Shown here one piece after another: positions 23,082 through 33,362 of a DNA stretch of 33,362 bases. The DNA is taken from contig JAHLTZ010000079.1 of assembly GCA_025786725.1 (NCBI GenBank), forward strand, positions 1-33,362, written 5' to 3'. The notes under the pieces are model-generated. The model was given only the letters and a program-made list of their open reading frames with translations. It was not told the DNA's origin and did no database searches. Every line of letters starts with the position of its first letter. Within the stretch, counting starts at the first letter, position 1. This stretch comes from Syncephalis fuscata (lineage: Eukaryota > Zoopagomycota > Zoopagomycetes > Zoopagales > Piptocephalidaceae). Made by a program: the position numbers and the translations under genes.

Positions 23082-24897
23082 GGCACATAATGCTGACACA
23101 TAATGCTTAGCACAAATGCTGGCACATAATGCTTAGCACAAATGCTGGCACATAATGCTTAGCACAAATGCTGGCACATAATGCTTAGCGCAAATGCTGG
23201 CACATAATGCTTAGCACAAATGCTGGCACATAATGCTTAGCACAAATGCTGGCACATAATGCTTAGCGCAAATGCTGGCACATAATGCTTAGCGCAAATG
23301 CTGGCACATAATGCTTAGCGCAAATGCTGGCACATAATGCTTAGCGCAAATGCTGGCACATAATGCTTAGCGCAAATGCTGGCACATAATGCTTAGCGCA
23401 AATGCTGGCACATAATGCTTAGCGCAAATGCTGGCACATAATGCTTAGCGCAAATGCTGGCACATAATGCTTAGCACAAATGCTGGCACATAATGCTTAG
23501 CGCAAATGCTGGCACATAATGCTTAGCGCAAATGCTGGCACATAATGCTTAGCACAAATGCTGGCACATAATGCTTAGCGCAAATGCTGGCACATAATGC
23601 TTAGCGCAAATGCTGGCACATAATGCTTAGCGCAAATGCTGGCACATAATGCTTAGCGCAAATGCTGGCACATAATGCTTAGCGCAAATGCTGGCACATA
23701 ATGCTTAGCGCAAATGCTGGCACATAATGCTTAGCACAAATGCTGGCACATAATGCTTAGCACAAATGCTGGCACATAATGCTTAGCGCAAATGCTGGCA
23801 CATAATGCTTAGCGCAAATGCTGGCACATAATGCTTAGCGCAAATGCTGGCACATAATGCTTAGCGCAAATGCTGGCACATAATGCTTAGCGCAAATGCT
23901 GGCACATAATGCTTAGCGCAAATGCTGGCACATAATGCTTAGCGCAAATGCTGGCACATAATGCTTAGCGCAAATGCTGGCACATAATGCTTAGCGCAAA
24001 TGCTGGCACATAATGCTTAGCGCAAATGCTGGCACATAATGCTTAGCACAAATGCTGGCACATAATGCTTAGCACAAATGCTGGCACATAATGCTTAGCA
24101 CAAATGCTGGCACATAATGCTTAGCGCAAATGCTGGCACATAATGCTTAGCGCAAATGCTGGCACATAATGCTTAGCGCAAATGCTGGCACATAATGCTT
24201 AGCGCAAATGCTGGCACATAATGCTTAGCGCAAATGCTGGCACATAATGCTTAGCGCAAATGCTGGCACATAATGCTTAGCCAAATGCTGGCACATAATG
24301 CTTAGCGCAAATGCTGGCACATAATGCTTAGCACAAATGCTGGCACATAATGCTTAGCGCAAATGCTGGCACATAATGCTTAGCACAAATGCTGGCACAT
24401 AATGCTTAGCGCAAATGCTGGCACATAATGCTTAGCACAAATGCTGGCACATAATGCTTAGCACAAATGCTGGCACATAATGCTTAGCACAAATGCTGGC
24501 ACATAATGCTTAGCGCAAATGCTGGCACATAATGCTTAGCACAAATGTTGGCACATAATGCTTAGCGCAAATGTTGGCACATAATGCTTAGCACAAATGC
24601 TGGCACATAATGCTTAGCGCAAATGTTGGCACATAATGCTTAGCACAAATGCTGGCACATAATGCTTAGCACAAATGCTGGCACATAATGCTTAGCGCAA
24701 ATGCTGGCACATAATGCTTAGCGCAAATGCTGGCACATAATGCTTAGCACAAATGTTGGCACATAATGCTTAGCGCAAATGTTGGCACATAATGCTTAGC
24801 ACAAATGCTGGCACATAATGCTTAGCGCAAATGCTGGCACATAATGCTTAGCACAAATGCTGGCACATAATGCTTAGCGCAAATGCTGACACAATGC
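23082..24897 (+). repeat. 26-bp minisatellite, about 70 copies
   Basis: Tandem array of 'cacataatgcttagcgcaaa' + 'tgctgg' running almost without interruption for 1.8 kb. Variants are few and recurrent: 'gcgcaaa' versus 'gcacaaa' in every region, and 'gttgg' replacing 'gctgg' mostly between 24540 and 24790. One unit near 24278 has lost a base (tagccaaatg). The edge units are imperfect (ctgacacataatg at the start, ctgacacaatgctc at the end). The period of 26 is not a multiple of 3 and the unit holds TAA and TAG, so it is not coding. Confidence 0.98.
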
Positions 24898-25586
24898 TCA
24901 TTTCCCTCATTCCGTTATATGCACTATAAACTCAACACCGATTATCATACACTTTCCATTGTATATTTATTCTAATGCATATTATTTCATGCTTGCATAA
25001 TCTTCCTTTATCCAAAACTATTTTTATTTTGTTCTGGCTTTATCCTTAATAAATGTCGACTAATTCCACTCATTGATCATGCATATATACTCAATAACTT
25101 CAACATTGCTAATTACTGTTCAATATTGTATATTCGTTATATTGCATATCATTTTATTGGTTATTAAATATGCACTAGTTATTGCAGTTGTCCGTTTGGT
25201 TCTAGCACTGTTATTAATAAATCTTAACTCATTCACCTCATTCATTTAGCAAGTTATATTTAGTTGAAACCTATAACAATAAAATATGTCTATTAGGTCA
25301 AGAATGGCTTATAGCAATATGTGTATACAATAGGGATGATATATATATGAATAGAGAGTATATGCATACTGAACAACAAATCTACGATGGTGAGTATTTG
25401 ATAATTAACGTCACTCACCATCCATCATCATGTTCAATAGGTTGGGTGCTATTAAATAATTATTTGGTCTTCAAATGGTAATAAATTATTGGTGAAGGGT
25501 AATGCGTAATTACCAAGTATGGTAGTATTAAATATGAAACAATACCAAAAACAATAACTAAAAACTACTACTTTTTTCTCCTTGCT

Positions 25587-28500
25587 ATGCAGACCAATAA
25601 CCAACTAAAGTATGGATCGAATGGCTATTCAAAAAAAGCATTGAGCTTCTCTTTGTCGAGATGGCCAATGTTAGAGTCTTCAAAAGCACCTTCAAAAGCA
25701 ACCTTTGGTTTATTAGGGGCCGCATTATACACGGGAAAGGAACAGGGACGCTGGCAATTTCAGAGCTGTATTCAACAGCGTAAGTAATTGGTAGCGAATT
25801 CATACATGAGCTAAAAGTTGTTTTATAGATATTACAATTAATACCATTGGTTTACCAACACTTATACAAGGGTCAATTCCTCCAGTTACAGAACAAACTG
25901 CGCTATGCACGACAGTACCTTCAACGCGTCATGGCAAGGTCATAGCAACGTTGGATATAAGTAAAAGTCACGTAGCATGTCCTAGTTATGACCAGCTTAA
26001 TTGTCTTAGTAAGTGTTGTATATAGTTGACAAACAGTTATTTATTTTGTATCAGCCGTATACAGGGATTCAGTTCAGCCGGGTGTCAATCAATGGTCGCC
26101 AGTTGCTCGTTATCAATTAAAGAAACCAATTCAAGAGGTTGTATGTGGTCCCGATCCATCTGAAGGATTGGGTGAGTAAATTGAAAAGATTTTATGCAAA
26201 TATTAACCATTATGCGTAGACTTATTGGCGGTACGGGAGGATCAAACGATTACAATGTTGGGCTATCGTCAAAACCAAACATATGACAATCCATTATTTA
26301 AGATTGATACGCTGAAATTCAAAGACACGCCTCAATCAGTTGCATTGAATCCGCACATTTACGGAGAAACCATCATTTCTACGGGCAGCACAATATTTCA
26401 TTGGGATAGCGAAAGAATGAGCGATGGGTAGGTATAAGAGATAAAGGTTTATTCTAGCCATTAACTATGCGACAACCAACAATAGAATTATTCCTATCTT
26501 TCGAATTCAAGATCAATCATTAAAAAATAATGCAGAAGAACAACGAGCAGGTTGTCAGTTTGGTCTACACCCACGCGTAGTATGGCTAGCAAATAACAAA
26601 CAGCTGTTTTCATTAGATTTACGTGTAGGTAATACCGATGGTTAGCAGACGTAGTATTAATTTTTAAACATTGTCCAGTCTAAAAACACACGTGCAACAC
26701 AACAATTTGCAATGAATAGTAGTGAAAGATTTGTAGATTTGGTTTGTGGAGTGGCAAAACCAGCGCTGAATGCTTTGGCTACTACACAAAATATTTACTT
26801 GTTGATGAACGACTTGCCAGTAAACCATTGGTGACATGGGAAGCAAGACGTGGTTTAGGCGATAGGTTGGGAAGTCTTAATGCGATCACTGTAAAAGCAA
26901 GGGGCGCAAATACCCATTCTATAGATCAACGTAAGACTATCAAAATCTGACTAGTGTAGTAATAACTAATTAGCGTACAAATAGCACTATTACTTCGTTC
27001 ATGGTCAGAAACAGCCGAAATTACAGTATTGCCATTGTATGTAGGGTCTTCGGTGCCGAGTATAGAATCATCTATGGATTTAAAATCGTTTAGAGATTAC
27101 TATAACTTTCATGATATATCTCGCGCAGAGCATGCGTTGGCTCATGTCAATTTAAAACATTCACGAGATGCGTATTGTTCGCCACCCTCTTTGGTTGATT
27201 TTAATGTAAAATCAATTATAGTTCAACGTTTTGAGTTAGAGTCTATGGTTAATATGCTAGATGACATTACTATGGATAATATCAAAGCACATTATGATAA
27301 CTTGGATGCCGAATATGATAGTTCAGTAGACATGTTACAAATGTGGCAATTAGCATCAAACGGTACTCTTTTCAACAGTTATATACGATTGATTATATGA
27401 ATCAGAGTGCAGAAATATTAAATTCGACACCAAAAAGTGAAGAAGTGCTGTTTGAAGACAGAGTTATTAATATAAACACTTGGCCCAAAAATGATCCAAG
27501 TGTCAAGTGGATGACTAAAAAAAAGCATTTAAAACTTGAAAGATTACAAAATGCATTAAATGGTTAGTTATGCGTGGACGATTAACAAACTGGCTAATAA
27601 TTATAGTTTAGATTTACCACAATTAATTAATACATTTGCTACAAATATACCAAGAAGATTAGTGGATAATATTTCAATGCCGCTGGATATGGTTAAGCAA
27701 CAAAGTGCGATTATTGCTGAGGAGAGTAAATATCCGATAACACTGTAAGCTGCAAATCACGATACATTCTTTTAATATTGGCTAACAGCAATACTGGTAG
27801 ACATGAGCTATTGGCTAAACTAACCAAGTATGAAGGAACAGACGTGTCAGAAACTGCGCTATGGAAGTCAGTTGGATCTTTATCTGTTAATGATCCAGAC
27901 TACATACTGTCAGAGATTCCGCTTCCAATGTCAAAGGCTCTAGTTCTAAAACCTTTAAACAAAGTGTGGCAATTTAAACCACTAGTTTCAACTTATGGAT
28001 TGGATAAAGCCAACATTAGAGAAATTATTTATAATACTTTTTCTGTTGATAAGGAAAGTCAATATGATGTATATAACAGCGAAGATGCCATTGATTTTAT
28101 GGCATCCACTGAGCAAGAAATTGCAGATCGAATAGCTGATGAGGTTTGGCTAGCAACACATACATGGTGGTCTCTATCTGCAAATCATAATTCGTCTACA
28201 TCGAAAAAAAGCGAATATTCTCAAAAGACACAAGATACATTTACTTGGTTTTCACCGCTTGATTCAACTCAACCGGATAATATCATTGCAGATGAAAAAT
28301 GTTTACAGCAATCTACAGGCAAAGAAAACAAAGTAGCACATCATGCATCTAATAAGCAAGCAACATCATTTAATTTTCAATTTATTAAGCCTACGTTGAC
28401 AGAAGCTGCTCTACATCGTATGAGTCAACAGCATCGACAGCCTCAGCTAGTTAGTGATGCAGCACAAGTACTGTTGCGTGACTGGCAGCAAAGCGATAGT

Positions 28501-28947
28501 TCAACTAAATTACCGCTACTTACCCATCATACATCGACAAACACAATTAAACGAGTAGCATCAGTCACCGTACCACCTTCTCGTAAAGCAGGCAATTTCC
28601 ATTCTGAATTATCGTCTTCCGTACCAAATGTTATATCCAGCCCTGCTTATAGTTCAATTCAAAAAACACCCGCTCCTATTCGTCAAATGACCCATACAGC
28701 TGGCTTTGGCAAATCACCATCTATTAGTTCTACTGCCGGTGCACCAAGCCGAGTACCTTTTGCCAATGTCAAAGTAAAACACCAATCAATGTCGCAGCCA
28801 AATGTCGAGACTGGCAATGCTAGTGGAAGTAGATCAAAGCAGCTACCGTTCTCCATGACACAGCCTAGTTCCCAGTTTACAAGTAGTCAATCTGATAAAT
28901 CGAAGCAACTTAAACAACGAAGAAAGCCACGAAAATCTGGATTTTAA
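25587..28947 (+). CDS. RRN6: RNA polymerase I core-factor subunit RRN6/TAF1C-like, two apparent frameshifts
   Basis: Nine exons: 25587-25779, 25829-26008, 26055-26171, 26220-26427, 26486-26624, 26679-26930, 26985-27562, 27612-27744 and 27801-28947. Introns are 46-58 bp. Length is about 982 residues if two missing bases are allowed for; human TAF1C and yeast Rrn6 are close to 870-890. Rrn6/TAF1C helps recruit Pol I to the rDNA promoter. Family-like signatures are GLLGAALYTGKEQGRWQF near the start, HPRVVWLANNKQLFSLDLR, then DERLASKPLVTW, MWQLASNGTLF, a Ser/Gln-rich tail and the basic C-terminus RRKPRKSGF. Exon 6 must change frame near 26794-26796 (a TTT run) and exon 7 near 27369-27372 (a TTTT run); each fits loss of one T. 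Either the assembly has homopolymer errors or the copy is damaged. All splice phases agree once these are allowed. The start lies 146 bp from the repeat arm. Confidence 0.75.
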
Positions 28948-31401
28948 TTCAACTAAATTCTTTGCTATGTGTACTATTTATTCCATTTAATAAATCATTT
29001 GTTATGTGCACCATTATTTCACTTAATAAATATTGTTTACTAAACAGCTTAGCATAAAATGGAAAAGTGTGACAATCCACAAATACCACAAATCATAAAT
29101 CAAACATTGCGCAAACTAAAATGGGCGCAATAAACAGCAATGATAATAATAAGAAAGGTACTGAATTGATACGAATTTTTTTGGTTGCTTGAAGTAGCAA
29201 GTTACTTCTTCAAACCGTAAATTGGTTGCTTAATCGTCATTGACGTACCAATGCGTGGTACCAGACGCGCATATTGTAATTATTTGGAAATTATTAATAC
29301 TGTTAAAGCACATGGCAGATAAAGATCTAGAGGTTGGCTTTGGCATAATAAACATACCAATATAGATTTACAACAGCAGCAGTTTGGCACAACATCAGCT
29401 GTCAAATTCTGAATAAGCAGTCTAGATTTTTCACAACCGTTATTTGTCTGAATACGGTACCAAGAAAACGGCAGACGCTTGAACATCAAGCCGTACTACT
29501 AAAACTAGCGTATAAAACGCTGAAACTATTGCATAGAAACTTGAACCAGATTTAACACGCATGTACCAGCTAAACAGCAGGTAAATGGTAGCACAGCATC
29601 GAATGCGCAAGCGTTATGGATGCGAGCGCAAACAGGTAGGCAAACAAAAAAGTAAGGTAGCTACGGTTCCCGGTGTAGTACAAAACCTTTTTAAATTGCC
29701 AATAACTGTGCACTCAAGCATCCATAGAACGTTTGGCATTGATGGCTGCAATAAGAGTAGAAGCCAAACGTTGGATGAACTTGAAATTTAGCAAAGCCAT
29801 CGTTGACACTGGTGCTGCTGAGACGATATCGCGCCAGAGATATCATTTCGCGCAAACAGTTGATAACGCGGCAGTGCTATGGGCAGTATTAAAAACCCGG
29901 GTAAAATAACCAGCCAATAGTTGTGATTAGCTAAGTGAGCTGAACCTTTGGTGATTGCTTGATGGACTGGTGATTGGTTGATTAGGATGAGAAAGGATTA
30001 ATAGTGCTAATGATGATTGGATGGAAGTAAATTAAGCGGTAAAGGTAGTAATGAAACGTAATAAATGAAATAAATGAAGTAGACAAGACCGTGACTGTGA
30101 CCGAGGGTGACCTAACTGAAAAATGATAGAAGAGAAATGAAAGACGAGAGAAGAGAATAGGAAAGAAGAAGAAGAAGAAAGGAGAGAATGATGGAGAAAG
30201 CGCCAATGTTAATGTTGTTGAGATGCATAAAATGCAATGAATTATTATGCATAGTTCTAAAATAGAGCAATATTATTTAGGTTGCCGTCTAAACAATAAA
30301 CTCATATTTCATAACTAGTATACCAAGCTACTGCGATAAAATAGTTAAAAATCCACTTTGCTTGCGATAAGTGCACAATAAAATGGTTATGCTGCAAATG
30401 GTCCGTCGAAAACCGTAAAAAAAAGAAAAAAGTCGAGACGGACGAATGGTCAGTAAATGGTGTACTGACACATAAAATTAAAATAACCGTGGATGGCAAT
30501 AAGTGTCCACCATTTGGTTATAGAGTATAATTAAATAAAAATACGAAGCAGGCGTAAAATAGAGATGTCATATAAAATAGACGTTGAGCAGAGATGTACA
30601 TCTACAATTGAATGAGATATGTGAATAAGGTGAATAGAATGAATTATTTACGGCTAGAATGCCATAAAAACACAAGTTATTAAATATTTTTTTGCCTTGA
30701 ATACAATCCTGCCCTTGATGAAACAGTGTCCAATAGTATTTCGACATAGAATAGTCATTTGGCCGAATGACAGTAGTGATCTTGGTCATGTTCAAGTTTC
30801 TCGAACTAATGATTGGATCCACGCGCGCATAAAACGCGCGCATGCAGCTAAAACAACTATGCTAGAACGGTGGTATATACACGCGCCAAACGAGGGGAAA
30901 AGCAAATGCGAAGGATAGCATCGGCGTTAACACGCGTGACGATATACGTGCCGGCTATGCTCGATGCCCAGTCGCTTAGAACGCTCCTTTGCTTGTAAAG
31001 CAAAGCTTTTCTATGCACATCCTTACTCGGCGTTAAAGCAATTAGTAGCATAAATTGATGCTGTATTATGTGATGTAATTATCGTCTGCTACTAAGCAGC
31101 AATCGACCAATAAATAGAATTCGCAACGAGTATTATCGCCGTAGACTAGCACATGACTGTTCACTGCTACCAATGACATACAATCACAGCCCAGTTGTTG
31201 AAGCAATAGAACCCGTTACTTCCATAGTTTATGGCTATATAGGGTACACAAGACTAGACTAAGGTTGCACAAGGACATCATCAAAGTCACACATGATTCA
31301 AAAGATTTGCCGACTACAACTAATTAGCGAAATCTATTAGTGCACACTTCAAAGTCCGAGTTTGGCCTTGTACACCGGGGATTTAGTACGCTTGCTTTTT
31401 T

Positions 31402-31431
31402 TTGCTTCTGCTTCTGCTTCTGCTTCTGCTT
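31402..31431. repeat. TTCTGC hexanucleotide microsatellite
   Basis: About four to five copies of 'gcttct' following a T run. It makes an artefactual Phe-Cys repeat in one small frame. Confidence 0.85.
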
Positions 31432-32182
31432 ATTCTCCAATGGTATATCATTTATGACGTCATATAAATGTGCTGCATCATGCGCCTTGCTTATGGAATG
31501 GATGCTTTTCTTCCTTCTGCCGGTTAGTCACTCGGCTAGTCAGTCGGCCCGCTTATCAGTCTTCGTGCCGATTTCCCTCGTGAATGGCACATCTTCATTA
31601 TTCGGCTGATTGGTTATCGGATAACCTGCATTTGGTATTGAGTATGGTCATTTTTAATATGCATTGGCCAACTCGTTAAGAACGCAAGTAAGCAGGCAAG
31701 CCATCCTATTGCAAAGGCACGTAATGATTCAAGGTGCTGGCACCGACAATATCCATGCAAAGACTGCATGATCATGGCCATTCCGTAGGATTATGGCGGC
31801 GTTTTAGTTATGCCGAACATCTCGCAAAGGTCACCTGGCATGTGCCTAACATTATATGAATTGTCACGGTTAACGTCATGGGGCTTTACCATCCTACACA
31901 TAGACAATGTCTACTGTAAACGTGATTGGTGATCATTAAATAGGGATGAAAATGGTGAATATGTAATAAAATTCAAATAATAGTATTTTTGTGGTGTAAT
32001 AACAATCGGCTAGAATGGCTACCTATTTTGAAAGTGAATAGGATGCTAAATATAATGCGTATCCAGCCATGTAGACATTACACGATTATTAAAAGTATAG
32101 TTCATGATAATAAAAAGAAAATAATTAGCGTAAAACGTTTGCAACAATAGAAAGGAGTAGCGTAGACGAGTGGATAGAAAAA

Positions 32183-32206
32183 GGAGAGAGAAAGAGAGAG
32201 AGAGAT
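32183..32206. repeat. GA microsatellite
   Basis: A purine-only (GA)n tract with an AAA interruption. It is complementary to the CT tract at 32750-32765. Confidence 0.85.
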
Positions 32207-32749
32207 GTGAGGGCATCATGGGGGATTGTAGTACAATTGGCGGTGTTTTTACGTTGGAAGGCGCTTGTAATTTACTTGCGCTTTTTGACCTCGTCGACTT
32301 GTATCAGTAAGACCAAAATAGAAATCGCCCATAATTGCTTATCCAGCAATGGCGCCATTTGAACCAAATTAACTGCGTCGAAACAAACTAAAGAACGTTG
32401 AACCGAGACAATAACACATGGTCTTCGTCGCATGGCTCCGCCGCCGATTAACACCGCCAATATTTTATTTACCATTCATTAAACATGATTGGGTAGACTG
32501 CCATGTGGCTGTTACGTCTGTAACACTCTACACTTATCTACCAAAACAGACACTTGATCGTATAAATAAGGAATAACGTATTTGTAAAGCACGCTCGATG
32601 TATCAAATACCGTTGGCATTTTATTCTAATTCCGCCCGAATTTTCGTTCTCCCACGTGAATTACGTTGATGGCCAAACAATACTGCCGCTGTCCATTCGA
32701 CGTAGACCAAGCGTGCGTATGTGCAGATGGCATGAACAATACCGCCGCG

Positions 32750-32765
32750 TCTCTCTCTCTCTCTT
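32750..32765. repeat. CT microsatellite
   Basis: A (CT)n tract in the gene-free right end, complementary to the GA tract about 550 bp upstream. Confidence 0.85.
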
Positions 32766-33362
32766 TCTACCTTGATCAACCGGTGTGCATGTATGTGTGC
32801 GCGTTATTCGAACTAGATTCAACAAGCAGACGTAAAAAAAACTTGTTTACCGTTATCCTTGTTATAACTGCAGCCGTCACATTTCTAAACGTTGTGTACT
32901 TGGATTGGTTCCTAGATCGCATCTGTGGTCTTGAATGAATGAATAGTGCATGCTAAGACGCGCACAAATAGACAAGCATGTCATGCTCATTGGGCGGAAT
33001 AGTCGTAATGGGCATGGTCATGTCCAATCGTCAATCAAGAATATTTTGTCTGTACGTTTGTGTGCCGGTGATGCAGCAAATGATTTTTCAAACTTCCATG
33101 GATGTGTGGTGATCGATCATCAACTATTTTCATCTAACGCACACTCTCCTACCATCACTAAATCGGACCGGCGCATCCATGTGTTTTAATAAGCACGTAT
33201 TCTTTCTTACCTTTGTAACATTACGTCGTGCTATTCTTGGACAAATAGAAATATTTTGCACCAGTGTTATATACTCGATAAAGCATTTCAGATTTATTTG
33301 TACTATTTATCGTTATATCGATACTTCATCATAAAATAGCCAGCCAGCTTGGGCCTCAAGTA

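Larger units (their letters stand above)
19820..25441 (+). repeat. Right arm of the large inverted repeat, with expanded minisatellite
   Basis: Inverted counterpart of 221-4098. The excess length (about 1744 bp) equals about 67 units of 26 bp, so the arms differ mainly by the array at 23082-24897. The ends are inverted relative to each other: 'tctattgaacgtgtagctaa' at 19851 onward, and the reverse of 'ctattgaacatgatgatgg' at 25422-25440. A third end in direct orientation lies at about 22395-22510, and a degenerate inverted one at about 22965-23052, suggesting nested or tandem insertion of related elements. Blocks such as 'aataaatgtcgactaatt' occur twice (about 20199 and 25049). Small frames (83, 96 codons) have no domain. 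There is no transposase. Confidence 0.92.
28948..33362. other. 4.4-kb intergenic region without a supported gene
   Basis: Only short unsupported frames occur here. The best is 32666-32938 (90 codons, with a hydrophobic run LFTVILVITAAVTFLNVVYL), but it runs through a CT microsatellite, lacks family features and could at most be an exon of a gene beyond the window. No tRNA arms or rRNA-like sequence were seen. The region is richer in G and C than the repeat arms and has many short palindromic patches, for example 'acgcgcgc' repeated at 30820-30842, so it may be a long regulatory region of a gene to the right. Confidence 0.5.

Noticed and set aside
23082-24897. CRISPR array
   Set aside because: Units are contiguous with no unique spacers, and the surroundings are eukaryotic.
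29585-29791. Basic 68-codon plus-strand frame
   Set aside because: No conserved motif, no supporting codon pattern and no splice sites giving a longer product.
32666-32938. 90-codon frame with a possible membrane segment
   Set aside because: It passes through a CT microsatellite, has no family motif and no clear splice partners within the window.

Overview
The window looks like nuclear DNA of an AT-rich, early-diverging filamentous fungus. Genes carry many very short GT-AG introns (46-76 bp, with GTAAGT-type donors and CTAAY-like branch sites). Two gene families are fungal in flavour: glucosidase II, and a secreted Ser/Asn-rich DUF7137-type membrane protein. Three others are missing from most yeasts but kept in animals and some basal fungi: a SCAMP, a KIAA0930/DUF2045 protein and an Acinus-like protein. 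The exact lineage is inference. The provided sequence is the only evidence; no search was run.

Layout. 221-4098 and 19820-25441 are two near-identical copies, in opposite orientation, of a complex non-coding repeat made of several related elements with inverted ends. They enclose a ~15.7 kb gene-bearing segment. In order this holds: a KIAA0930/DUF2045 gene (4540-6095, minus, 4 exons); an AT-rich spacer and tRNA-Trp(CCA) (7369-7440); a SCAMP gene (7701-8705, plus, 2 exons); a peroxisomal SCP2-domain protein ending in SKL (8889-9254, minus); a secreted DUF7137-like protein (9437-10742, minus, 3 exons, one intron swollen by an AAT microsatellite); glucosidase II alpha (10916-14469, minus, 11 exons); a divergent promoter; an Acinus-like SAP/RSB-motif protein (14919-16218, plus, 2 exons); a degenerate repeat copy; and an F-box-like gene (17589-19600, plus) that stays in one frame but has three internal stop codons.

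The right repeat arm has a 26-bp minisatellite of about 70 copies (23082-24897); the matching site in the left arm has about two. Just beyond it, 146 bp from the repeat edge, starts a nine-exon gene resembling the RNA polymerase I core-factor subunit RRN6/TAF1C (25587-28947), with two apparent one-base deletions at T runs. The last 4.4 kb (28948-33362) has no gene I can support.

The genes do not form a pathway. They are housekeeping functions: ER glycoprotein quality control, membrane traffic, peroxisomal lipid handling, mRNP assembly and rRNA transcription. The unusual content is the repeat architecture and two genes with damaged reading frames next to the right arm.
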